This document shows, one piece after another, positions 1 through 11,082 of a DNA stretch of 64,000 nt. Made by a program: the position numbers and the translations under genes. The stretch covers positions 106,566 to 170,565 of the forward strand of contig JAKUCV010004398.1 of NCBI GenBank assembly GCA_028386065.3, written 5' to 3'. The stretch is from Turnera subulata (Eukaryota > Streptophyta > Magnoliopsida > Malpighiales > Passifloraceae). Below the pieces are notes generated by a model that ran no database searches, was not told where the DNA came from, and worked only from the letters and a program-made list of their open reading frames with translations. Position 1 is the stretch's first letter; every line of letters begins with the position of its first letter.

Positions 1-182
1 TTCATTTCAGCTTCACTCCAGGTCTTCATCTCTTTGGTTGGACGTGAGTATGGTGAATTCACAACTTCCCTCATCTCAAGATCCTTTCCTTCAAGAAAAG
101 TCTTCATGCGAAACTTCCAATGATCAAAGTTGAGACCATTAAAGAAGGGTGCGCTGTTGATGTTGTTCCCCATAAATGCCAT
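1..182 (-). CDS. Ty1/copia gag N-terminus (partial, runs off the window)
   Basis: Reading the minus strand from the ATG at 182 gives 60 uninterrupted codons to the window edge. The peptide starts MAFMGNNINSAPFFNG and continues with LNFDHWKFRMKTFLEGKDL, the pattern of the UBN2/DUF4219-type gag domain at the start of plant Ty1/copia polyproteins (a small residue, F-x-G, then W-x-x-R/K-M-x-x-F-L). The start is supported by a primer-binding-like site and LTR end just upstream (224-239). It would package element RNA in cytoplasmic particles. Only the first part is visible, so I cannot say whether the element is intact. Confidence 0.75.
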   Translation of the reverse strand, partial: MAFMGNNINSAPFFNGLNFDHWKFRMKTFLEGKDLEMREVVNSPYSRPTKEMKTWSEAEM

Positions 183-223
183 GATCTTTTCTCCTGGATG
201 TTAATCCACAAATGGAGACTCCT

Positions 224-545
224 TGCTCCGCTACCAATTGTTGCCCAAAGTTGCTAGGGGGTGGGTGAATCAGCTTTTCGAATTAAAACCTACTTTGGCA
301 TCACTAATGTCAAAGCGTGTTTGTATCAGAATTTTGTGCTTAAGAACCCTAAATGCCAAACTAGTTAGAAATCAAGTAGAAAGGGTTAGAGATAATTTGA
401 CACACGATTTATAGTGGTTCGCCACACAGGACTACCTCCACTACTCAAGGATTCCCCCTTGAGATTTTCTAACTCTCACTATTATGGCTTTTACAGGTTC
501 AACAAAAAAGCTTAGTACAAATTTTTCACTAGGCTCAACTTAAAC
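224..545 (-). repeat. Primer-binding site and 5' LTR remnant of the copia element
   Basis: On the minus strand the gag start is preceded by a stretch containing TTGGTAGCGGAGC (224-237 on the plus strand as gctccgctaccaa), next to an LTR edge at 239 (tgttgccc on the plus strand, i.e. an LTR ending in ...CA on the minus strand). The LTR-like sequence runs to about 545, where an inverted-repeat element interrupts or replaces it. I could not find the far end of this LTR, so the right limit is a guess. The same 12-base primer-site core is used by the Ty3 elements at 55987 and 58880. Confidence 0.55.
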
Positions 546-2224
546 CTAAAGTATCGTTCGGGGGTCTGTACTCTTTTTTGTCCCTTTTACGGGTCTGTAC
601 TCCTATTTTCTTTTCCTTTTAGTGGTCTCGGGCAGCGTTGCTGATGACGTGGACTGCCCGACCCGGAGGTGAGAAATACGCGCCCCTTTTTCTAACAAAT
701 TCCAGCGTGTGAGGCGCGTGTGTTGCACGTGGTGTCTATGTGTCAAGTGGACCCCATTTTCGTATTTTTTATTATAAAAAATCAATTTTAATTTTTTAAA
801 TACAAATTTAATTTATGAAAATTGTTTAGCAGATATGGAAAAAAAATAAGCCCCCATATTATAGAAACGATTAGCAATATGGTACCCCTAAAATCTCCCA
901 TATCAAAACCCTCACTCAGTCAAACAAAAAATCCAAACTCCTAAATTGAAATTGATGAACCCTAACCCCAACATACATGTTAAAACCACCGAGATAGACT
1001 TTGTAGAAGGTCTTGACGATGTGGAGTAGGCACACCCCACAGATGAGGACGCAGGGGATCGAACGATATCATGTATGTAGCTTGGGTTTTGTACGATTTG
1101 TCTGTTGTGTTCGTCTGGGATGTGAAGGAGGAGGAGGAGGAGATGGGTTAGAGGTAACTGGGTTAGTTTGAGAACCCGACCCGGATGAGTTGGGGCTGGG
1201 TGGGGTAGGAGTGACGAATTGAATCGAGCCAGTGGAGGGGTTAAACGACACGATTTGGGTTGTTGGGGTTATAATTATGGGAGGTGGACAAGAATCATCG
1301 AAGTATGGTGGTGTTCTCGGAGTTTCTCCATCTTATGGCGGCACTGGATGATGGTCTTGGCCGGGGAAGAGTCTGGGCAGCGGCAGGCAACATCGCCGGT
1401 GACCTATTGCCAATGGTTGGCTTTCAGGTTGGGGTGACGGAGAGCCTACCACTTGTTGCGGCAGGCGTCGATGACGGCGACGGTCTCGTTGTGGGAACGG
1501 CATGGCGGTGGGAGGCGTCGGGGTTTAGTGGATGGCTGAGGCAGAGCCAGGAGAGTCCGGATGGGGTGTAGGCGACGGAAGGCGGCGGCGGGGATGATGG
1601 TGAAGACGTAGGCAACTTGGCGGAGGAGGGCTGTGACTTTCTTGGCCTTCAATTTGAGTTCGTTTTTTTTCCTTGGTAAAGAGCTCGTCGCAGCGTTGAT
1701 TGAAGGCAATGGACATTTGTTTATTTTTTTAATTGAATTTAAGAAATATAAGTTTCTTAAATTACTTGGGAAAAACCATTGACCTGATACCAAAAATTAG
1801 TTCACATATTTTTAAAAAATTTTAGAAAATAAAAAATATTTTTGAAAATATTAAGAGAAAAAAAACCTTTGTGCTTGCTTGTCGCACGATTGACTAAAGC
1901 AAACATATTTTTATTTTTTAAAAAATTAAGGAAATGAATTTTTTAAAAAATAATAGTTAGGAAATATATATATAAGAAATAATAAATCTATCTAAAAATA
2001 TTTGGAAATTTGATTTTTGGAAAAAAATTGGAAGTGGGACCCACCATGTACACTGGGCATCCCTCTCAGCCACGTGTAATGCACCCCCGGGCCGGGCAGC
2101 CCACGTTATCTGTGGGGCTGCCCGAGACCCCTAAAAGGGACAGAAATTGGGAGTACAGACCCGTAAAAGGGACAGAAAAAAGTACAAACCCCCTAAACGG
2201 TACTTTTGAAATAGTACGGACCCC
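545..2224. mobile_element. Mutator-like terminal-inverted-repeat element (old, edges uncertain)
   Basis: Sequence at about 551-790 reappears inverted at about 2028-2203: both arms carry a GGGTCTGTACTC-type block, a CCCTTTTACGGGTCTGTAC block, a GGGCAGC block and ACGT-core sites. Arms of roughly 200 bp are typical of Mutator-like elements. I found no convincing target duplication, and the right arm seems to extend some 20 bp further than the left, so the limits are approximate. The interior (900-1790) is locally GC-rich and gives several short overlapping open frames on both strands. None resembles a protein I recognise, so no gene is called. It may hold captured host sequence. Confidence 0.55.
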
Positions 2225-3914
2225 ATATATGCGATTTACTCTATCCCTAATCATAAAAAGTTATTTAAAATTATTTTTTAGGAGTAATACATATAAGTAT
2301 ATGGTTACACTTCGAAATCAATTCTCTAAGACAATAAAAATCTTCCTTAAAAATGACCTATTGCTTTCGAGATTGCAACAATTAATGCCATTTGAGATCA
2401 CAATCAATCCAGTGGGTATGTCCTTTGATGTTGGACAGCCACATATTTTGCACAGTACCTGGCAACTGAGAACTAATTAATGGATTATGGGGAAGTCTAT
2501 AATGCACCAAAAGAGTACGTATACTGCACATCAACAGTACCTTTCCTTTAAATTTTTTATAAATCTTTAGTATCGGGGATGAATTAATACTATCTGAAAT
2601 GAGATTGTATTAATATGGGTGGTGGAAATTAGTAGTATTGCGTAGCTATTAATTATCTGTAAAATGGCTTTGTTACACATTGAGTTATTACTATTAAATA
2701 GAGGATAATAAAATCGATCGGGATTAAATTTCCCTCGTGCCTTGGTTCAGGCCGGCTATACGAAACGAAGCCCTAGTTGCAGCGTGATTGGTTGCTTTGT
2801 TGGCTCAGTCTTTACCACTGGACTGTCATCGTTTTTTCGCTCCTTCCAACCTCTGTCATGGTTTTGTTGCACTCTGTCTCTGATTCTGTAAGGGTTGCTT
2901 TATCCAGCCATTGTTTATTAACTCCAGTACAATACATTAGGCTTTACCCACCTTCTTTTACTACCAAAACAGGGAGAGTTTCTGCTTTTTTCTTCTTTTT
3001 TTTTTTTTTTATCGGAAGGGAGAGTTTCTGCTGATTATAGTATAAATGGCTGCTTTGATAATTAACCATCTTGATTGCTTTTGGACAAAAAAGACAATAG
3101 TATTTCCCTACATAGCAACATGGTAATTGTTCTTCATCAATGCCCAAAAGAAAACATGAGTTGACTTGGATAGGGTCAGGATGTTGTCCCTTGCTTTTCT
3201 CCTCAACGGTTCGCATTCATTGCGTGTTGCATGCTTCCTTGTTATTTTGTCGCAGTAATTAATTGTGTGTTTGGTGGTTGAAACATGCCAATACCACCAA
3301 ATTTTGCATCCAAGAACATTAAGAAATTAAGACTTTATAAGTTAAATGAGGATGTTTTGAGATCATCACACAGTGTTTTTCTTTTCTCATAATTATAAAA
3401 TGCCCTCCTAAAATTTCATGATGTGGATGTTTTCTTTTGTTCACGAAAAGGATTTTACACTATCAAAAAATAATATGCATGTAATAAGAGATTTTTTAAA
3501 AAATTAATTAATAAACACTTTTATAATTTCAGATAGCTAATCTGTTTATATGAATGAAGAATACTCCGTTTTTTAAAAAAATAACAAACATGTTTGTGAT
3601 TGTGAGGGATTTGGCAACATAAGAAATCAGACAGTGACTAAACTCCTCTTCACAAATGGCTAGTGAGAGAATTTGTGGGGGATATTTTCACATACAAGCC
3701 GTTCTGTAAGTGAGACAATTCTTCTTTTTGGATCTCTAATTGCATAATTACGCTACACTACACCTTTTGAAGACATATAATACACATGTATAATGCTTAA
3801 TGTTTATGTAATTATAAATGTAACTCTCTTTTTTTCCTCCTTGTTTTCGCATGATTATAAAACTTTTTCCATATATATATGTAATACGTAATATCTACTA
3901 TTTCCATATTTATG
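2225..3914. other. Intergenic, no gene seen
   Basis: AT-rich spacer between two inverted-repeat elements. It contains a short poly-T run near 2996-3010 and only short unsupported frames. I see no exon-like codon pattern, RNA gene or recognisable repeat. Confidence 0.6.
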
Positions 3915-3923
3915 TAATATATA

Positions 3924-4549
3924 GGGTTTTTGGGTTTTTTGGGTCCCAATGTTTAGTGGTTTGGCCAATTTGGTACCCCGACATTTTTTTGGCCGGGCAG
4001 GTACCCCGACTTTACATGGGCAGGCCAAACGTGATCCCCCGGTCAGGCACCTGCTGACGTGGAGGGCTGCCCGGATTTGAGGTCTGGAAGGTGCTCCAAA
4101 ATGACGTCGTCTTGTGCCAAAACGACGTCGTTTTAGCTAGTTGGATGGACACGTCAGATCCACGTGTCCTTGTGGCCTCCCGCATGCTACCAACTCGGGT
4201 TCTTTACCTAATCGAACCGAAACCCAATGGATACCACCTACTAATCCGATTTGATTATTTATTTGATTATTTTTAATTTCTTTAATCAATTTTTTTTTAA
4301 AAAAATCTTTTAAAATAAGTAAATCTTACTTTCTAAAAATCTTAGTGATTTATTTATTTTTAATATTTTATTTTCAAAATACTAATTTCTAAAAATCCCA
4401 ATTTAAACTCTCACCGTTTAGAATTTATGAAAGGCACCTACAATTTATTATTAATAATAATAATAGAAAAAATAAATAAATAAAGAGTAAGATTAAATTA
4501 AGGAACTTCTCTTAATCTACTTTTAATATTTACTTATGAATATAATGAC

Positions 4550-4594
<45 letters not shown>

Positions 4595-6159
4595 TTAATA
4601 ATAATAATCATAATCATAATAATTAAGGAAAATAAATAAATTTAATAATATTATAATCATAATCATTTTTTTATTTTCAATTTATTTTCAATTTTAGAAT
4701 AAATAAATTTATATTTTTTTATGTTTTTTAAATGTAATATTAAAAAATAAATTTAAAATTATATTATTTTTTTTATTTTATTCTTTTTTTATATATACTT
4801 CATTTATTTTAATCTTTCTTTCTTTTTTCCTTCAGTCTTCTTTCTTTTAATTATTTTCTCCTCCGATGTCAAATAATTTCCTCCCTTCAAATTAAAACCA
4901 ACATCTAAATACTTCATCAAAATGGAAATCGTGAATGTTAATTTTTTTTTAAAAAAAAATACAACCATCTTCCTCTTTCCTCCTCCCCTCCTTCTGTCAA
5001 CTAAGAAATCAAGAGATTGTTTATCTAAAAGTACGCCATCCATCTCAAGCACAACCACCAAATCTCCAAATCCGGCCACCAGGCCAAGTCCTCCCACTGT
5101 CAGGAACCCGTCCACCTTGCCAACCACCGAATCTGGCCACCGTCAATACCAATTTTCCTTACCAGAAAATCGGCAGCACCAACCCCACCATCAACGACCA
5201 GCAATACGACAACGAAACCAAAGCAGAAAAAGCTTAATCAAAAAGCCTCAGAGAGATCCGAGGGAGAGAGGAAGGAGAGTAGAGGAGGAACGACAGCAAC
5301 ACAGACAACAAAATCATAACCAAAAAAATACAAAAAAACATTAACAAAAAAGGCTCATAGAGATTCGAGGAAGAGAGGAAGAAGGTGAGGAAGGAAGAGA
5401 AGAGGAGGAACGGAAGACAACAAAACTATAACAAAAAAAAAACATTAGTCAAGGAGACAAAAAGAGAGAAAGGAAGAGAAGAGGAGGAACGGCGGCGGCT
5501 CAAATCAAGAAAGGGGAGAAGCCGATCGTCCTGATGGTGGTGGCGAGAGGCAGAGACAGAGGAGGAGAATAAGAGTAGAGGCATGGGAGGGGGAGGAAGT
5601 CAGGGTTTGTAGAGGATTTGATGAAAGGGATGATTGAGAGATTGGGGAGAGAAACAGAGAGAAAGAGAGGAGGGAGAGGTGCCGCGATTTGGTGGTTTGT
5701 TGATTTAGTTAGTAAAGAAAAAAATTAAGGGAAGATAAAGGATAAAATTAGAGAAAAAAGATAGGATTCTTTTATTTTTTAAAAATTAAACACTTTATAT
5801 TAATATAAATAAATAAAATTAGATTCGTTATTGTTTATTTGTTAATAAGCAGTGATTTCTTTTCTTTTTTTAAACCAATCGGGCCAGGTAGCATGTAGAG
5901 TAGAGCCCACAAGGACACGTGGATCTGACGTGTCCATCCAACTAGCTAAAACGATGTCGTTTTGGCATGAGACTACGTCGTTTTTGAACGCCTCCCAAAC
6001 TTCAAATTCGGGCAGCCCTCCACGTCAGCAGGTGCCTGACCGGGGGATCACGTTTGGCCTGCCCATGCAAAGTCGGGGTACCTGCCCGGCCAAAAAAAAT
6101 GTCGGGGTACCAAATTGGCCAAACCACTAAACATTGGGACCCAAAAAACCCAAAAACCC
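3924..6159. mobile_element. Mutator-like element (MULE), non-autonomous, with 9-bp target duplication
   Basis: The ends are long inverted repeats of about 300 bp: GGGTTTTTGGG at 3924 is mirrored at 6159, and both arms then carry a GGTACCCCGAC block, a CTGACGTGGAGGGCTGCCCG block and ACACGTCAGATCCACGTGTC. The element is flanked by the direct repeat taatatata (3915-3923 and 6160-6168), the 9 bp expected for Mutator. The interior (4270-5850) is AT-rich, then strongly purine-rich, and encodes no transposase I can see, so mobility would depend on an element elsewhere. It includes a trinucleotide repeat listed separately. Confidence 0.8.
4548..4592. repeat. (AAT)n microsatellite
   Basis: About 14-15 uninterrupted copies of a three-base AAT unit, followed by broken copies to about 4620. 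It lies inside the Mutator-like element and is probably length-variable between individuals. Confidence 0.9.
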
Positions 6160-6168
6160 TAATATATA

Positions 6169-6777
6169 TGAACCTTAAGCAAACAAGCCAAAAAAAAAAA
6201 AGTGAAAGTTTGGAGCAAAGTACTGTCTAGTAGAAAAAGCTGCTGCAACGTGATGTTACGTTGTTGGTGTGTCTTTCCCACGATTATGCCTAATCTGGAA
6301 GGGAAGAAAGTTGGGGGAGAAATAATAGGGGGAGAGAATGCACAATTATCAAGGAGCATTCCCGCGTTTGGGAAGAGCAGAGAAAAGTGGGGGAGTTCGA
6401 GAGAATGATTGTGAAATTATTGTTTTATCCTCAATTTTTAAAATTTTTAAATTAATAATAAAAGATATATTTGTAACTTACAGTCTATGTTTTTATTTAT
6501 GTAATAAAAAAATTTTATTCTCTCCCATCCAACCCACCCATTTTCTACTTTTTCCAACCTAAAGAAAAAAAAAAACAATTTTCTCCTCTTCATCCCTCCT
6601 CATCCATTCTTTCTCCCAACTTTCATTCTCCTGATTTTCTTTCTCTCATCACCTCACTCCCAAACTTACCTTTAGGGCTTTGCCCACCTTTTTTTACCAA
6701 AATAAAAAAAAGAAAATAAAAAAAAGAAAAGTGGAGATCTTCAAAAGAAGAAGTGGAATTTTCCCCTATTTTTGGCT
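6169..6777. other. Intergenic, no gene seen
   Basis: AT-rich spacer between two transposon ends, with pyrimidine-rich stretches at about 6540-6660. No supported gene or RNA. Confidence 0.55.
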
Positions 6778-7244
6778 AAATTTCAATTCACTAACCTTAA
6801 CTTTAGCTCAATACCACTTTAGCAATTTAATTTTTTATTATAACAAATTAGTAACTTAACTTTTTAAAAATAACAAATTAGTAACTTCGTTATAACACCG
6901 TTAATAACAGTTACTATGTGTATGTGTTTAAACTTGATTTTCTTTTCTTTTTCTTTTTCATGCTTTTTTCACATCCTTTTTATTTCTTTTTATTTATTTT
7001 GTTAAAAATGATGTTGTGATGTCGCAAGTACTAATCAAATAAAAAACAACAAAGCTGCATCCCTCCCTTATATGAATTTTATAAATTAAAAAATTTTATA
7101 CAAGAAAAAAATTAGAAGTAAGAGAATAATGTAGAAAATTATTTTAGCAAAAAATATAAAATCTAAATAAATAATAAAATTATATAAAATTTAAAATTAT
7201 AAAGGATAATTTTTTTGAAAAAAGTAATAATTTATCTACCATCT

Positions 7245-10201
7245 TGAAACGCCCCGACCCGTATTTACCGTACACAGTAAACACGTGCCGGAACTGTGAC
7301 GACCCAATCAAACCAAGCTTAGCATACAGTGTATACATCAGAAACTCGGGCTCAACAGCCCAAAATAAAAACATCTATAACATCATAACCGGCCCAATGG
7401 CCCAATAATAGTAAAAAAAAAATAATGCACAGCGGAAGACTTATTAACTCACAAAGACACTGTACGCGACACTGATGCAAACTATGGATCCAAGTCCTGT
7501 CCAAGGGATAACGCCGTAGCCTGTCAGGAATGCACCAAACCTGTACCACAAATAACCCATCCTACTGGATGAAAGCCCGCAGGTGAGGGGTGAGTTCGAA
7601 GTGCTCACCGACGAAGGATAGACAATCAATATGCAACACTAAAATTACTCAAGGTCGAAAACAGGCAAAAACCGCCAAAATACACCAAACCGAAAGACAA
7701 GACCCAAAACCGGTCTAAGACCAAAAGACTCAAATAAAAATCCAATTCCCAATTTTATCTTTCCGGGCCCCGTCACGGATAAGCTAGGGGTCAGACCTGG
7801 TTCTCAACATATTTCGGGTGCCAGACCAAATCCAAGAGAACCCAGGGATCGACATCCCAAAAATACGAACCCAGGGATAGACATCTCAAGTATAGACATG
7901 CTTATCACAAGTAACCCAGGTCAAGGCCACCACAAAATAGTCTTAAACCATCGAGTCGTACCACTACTTACCACGTGACAATTATATTATCATCATCAAA
8001 ATCAAATCACAGGGATCAACATCCCTAACCAAAATCTCGGGATAAACATCCTATCGAAAACCGAGGATCGACATCCTTATCACAAATTATTAATTAATCC
8101 ATTACTCTTATGGCCAAAGACACGAAAATAAATATCCAAAACTCAATGCACGGGGATAAACATCCCAAAACCAAATCAAGATACTGGGATAAACATCCCG
8201 ACAACAATCACAACGAACGCAACACTCAACAGTGCAACAACCATCAAACACAACAACCGAGTAATATAGGCACATATTGAAGGAAATCCATCCTCACCTT
8301 GGCCGATTACTCAACTCCGGAGACAATGACCGGTCCCAAGCCGGCTCCTCGGGAAACTACCCGATATCCAAACCTATACGACAAAACAATACATACACAT
8401 AAATGCACATAATCGGTATGCTATGATGCCAAAACTGTGAAATAACCCATCCTGGTTTATATCCTTTATTATCATCTTTTACCGAAAATATTATACCGTA
8501 CGTATATCCGAATATAATTTCGATACCATACTTTAATTAAAACTCTTTCCAAAATATTTTCATAAAATAATATACTTTTTCCAAAATAATAATTACCATA
8601 ATTTTTCAAGAAGTTATAACATATGTATATATTTTCCATAATATTTCCATAAAAATTATTATACTTTCCAAAATATAATTTCCAAGTATTATTATCTTTA
8701 AAAAACTCCATTTCCAGAAAGTATATTCACATAAACTTATTTCCTGAAAATAAATACGAATTTATAAATACACATATATATTTCCAACATAAAATACTTT
8801 TCCAAACAATTACATTATCAAAATAATTATATATTTCAGAAATATAAATTATGTATACCATAAATACATATTTTCCCAAAAGGTATTAGTTACCATAATT
8901 TTCGAGGAAAAATAACATTTATATAGATTTTCCAGAAAATATTTCCATGGTATATATATTTTTTCCAAATAATAATAGTTTTTCCAAACATAACTTAATT
9001 ATTTAACAAAGTTTATATACTTATATTTTTCTCAAAATACCAGAATTAAACTAAACATAATTTTCTCAAAGTGAATATATATTTTTTTCAGAATTAATTA
9101 CCAGAAAATGAGTAATTATATAAATACATATGTTATATATATATTTTTTAAATTTAAAACAGGACCCGGTCAAAGCCAACCCAACCAGGTTCGGGACCCG
9201 GTCGTGACCCGCCCAGAGGAATCGGATCGCTCACCTACAGCCGCAACGGCGGCGCGACGCAGCGCGGGGAAGGTTCCACGAAACGCGGCGTGAGGCGTCG
9301 ACTCCATATGCGGTGGAAACTCGGGGGCGACGGCGCTGGAGGATGAGCAGAGGCGCGGGGAGTTGGATCCGCGGGTTTGCTCGCTGGTCAACGCTCGCCG
9401 GCTGCGCGTCTAGCGGCGGAAGGCGACGGGGACGACGGCTTCGAGGTCGCGTCGGCTCGGCGAAGATGGTGGCGGCGGCGGTGAGGCACGAAACGGCGGG
9501 GAACTCCTCGACGTGCACAGTAACCAGAAGGAGGAAGGTGGTGACACTGTTCACCGGTTTCTTTTTTCCTTTTTTTTCCTGTATTTTCTTTCTTTTTTTC
9601 TATTTTCTTTATTTTTCTTTTTCTTTTCTTTTCTTTTTCTTTCATTTTCTCTCTTTTTCTGTTTCCATTTTTTTCCTTTCTTTCTTTTCTTTTTCCTCTC
9701 TTTTTTTTTCTTCCGGTTTTTCTTCTCTTTTTTTTTCTTTTCTTCTCTTTTTTTTCTTTTTTTTCTTTCCCTCTTTTTTTCCTTTCCTCTTCTTTTCTCT
9801 CTTTTTTTTCCTTTCTTTTTTTTCTTTTTCTTCTCCTCTTCCTCTCCTTCTCTTCTCCCGCTTCCCTTTTATAAACCGTGTTTGAACTGTGCACCTGTGA
9901 ACTTCAATAATGCAACTTGTCTGCATTATGGAGCGAGTCCGGTCTGGACCAGAAAATAACTGATACACCCACTTGGTTATTTTTCGGTGTGATTTTTTCG
10001 AAGATTCTGGGACCCGAAAAATACCAACTTAGGCCCAAAAAATCCACGGAAAAATCTCGAGCGTGGGAAAACCCTCGGTTACGGAAAACGACGCTCGATT
10101 TACCTTGAATTAATTACCCAAGATTAATTTATTCGGTAAATCACTGTAAAAAGATTTTTACAGTCCCAGTAAAAATCCAAATTTTTACCCGGACTGTTAC
10201 A
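7245..10201 (-). repeat. Solo LTR of a Ty3-type family, with 5-bp target duplication
   Basis: On the plus strand it begins TGAAACGCCCCGACCC and ends GGACTGTTACA, the inverted form of the LTR seen at 48093 and 50883. Both sides carry catct (7240-7244 and 10202-10206), the 5-bp duplication expected from Ty3 integrase. No internal domain follows, so the parent element was removed by recombination between its LTRs. The minus strand carries a TATA box (9864-9877) followed by a polypurine run, and a hairpin array at 7845-8199. Long Ser/Phe-rich or Lys/Glu-rich frames at 9313-9968 come only from the T/C-rich tract. Confidence 0.9.
9560..9863 (-). repeat. Polypyrimidine/polypurine tract in the solo LTR
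   Basis: About 300 bases are almost only T and C on the plus strand, so the LTR transcript from the minus strand would be purine-only just after its TATA box. The same tract sits at the same place in the LTRs at 48420 and 53055. It explains the low-complexity open frames here. Confidence 0.85.
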
Positions 10202-10480
10202 CATCTTCTACTAGTAATATTATCAATTTTATTTAACGGTAAATTAACATTATCACCTATATTATATATAATATTGATAATTTAATTAAAAATAATTAAA
10301 ATATAAGAAAATTAAGTTAAAATGCGCGCGCACCATGAGTCTAGGAGCTGGTGTCAACGGTGTTATAACGGAGTTATTAATTTGTTACTTTTAGAAAGTT
10401 AATTTACTAATTTGTTATAACAAAAAGTTAAGTAGCCAAAGTGGTATTGAGTTGAAGTTAAAATTAGTGAATTGAAATTT

Positions 10481-11072
10481 TGTTTTTTTTTTTTTATGCA
10501 GATGGTGACCAAACTCGCAATTATCCTGCGCAATTTTTTTGGTAGCCTAGCTAGCCTTTCATGCCTAAAGCGACAAAATTGAGAATTCTAACTAACGTCT
10601 ACACATGTATTTATTTATATATCAAAACACACAGTTCACCTACCCTTCAAACTTCCCAGTGAGGTAGTCAAAGATCCCTTTGATCCCCCATTCCCATATT
10701 TCGCCTCACCCATATATATATATGACCCCGTATTATTTTTCCACTTAAAATCTAATTAAGGACGACTTTAGATATCCTATAGCATATGTCAAAATCATTC
10801 ATATAAATGAAGGCCGAGAAGCTGATATATTTGCTGATTTTTCCATGGCCAGCATTTATTGTCATATACTATAACAAGATTAGAGAAAAGAATAAAGCTT
10901 ACGGCGGTTAACCAAAGTAATAATAAGAAAACAATGTGATTTTATCAAAAAAAAAAAACAATGTGAACAAGTTGATATCCACAAGTATACCTTGCAAGGC
11001 GGCTACTGTAAAAATTTCCAAAGTATTATCCTGCAGAATAAATCAAGAGATGAATAAATAAATAAATAAATG
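10481..11072. other. Intergenic, no gene seen
   Basis: AT-rich spacer between the MITE-like element and the Pack-MULE. No supported frames or RNA genes. A short GAATAAATAAATAAATAAAT-type run lies just before the Pack-MULE. Confidence 0.55.
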
Positions 11073-11082
11073 AATAAACAAA

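Larger units (their letters stand above)
6778..10480. mobile_element. Small inverted-repeat DNA element (MITE-like) split by a solo LTR
   Basis: The sequence starting AAATTTCAATTCACTAA at 6778 is repeated inverted and ends at 10480. The arms are about 130 bp, include the block TTATAACACCGTT, and match at most positions. Without the 2.96-kb LTR inserted inside, the element would be about 740 bp, a typical size for a non-autonomous inverted-repeat transposon. I saw no clean target duplication, so the superfamily is open. It carries no coding capacity. Confidence 0.6.

Noticed and set aside
1284..1793. Overlapping frames of 95-115 codons in the GC-rich core of the first inverted-repeat element
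   Set aside because: Frames on both strands compete, none shows a family motif. Possibly captured host DNA, but I cannot identify a source.
4804..5344. Frames of 107-140 codons inside the second Mutator-like element
   Set aside because: No transposase motif and biased composition; probably not coding.
7845..8199. Possible CRISPR-like repeat array
   Set aside because: Regular short repeats, but they are imperfect palindromes of 14-16 bases with uneven spacing inside a plant LTR; not CRISPR.
9313..9968. Long Phe/Ser-rich and Lys/Glu/Arg-rich open frames on both strands
   Set aside because: They come from the T/C-only tract of the solo LTR. Low complexity and the absence of stops are due to composition; no domain.
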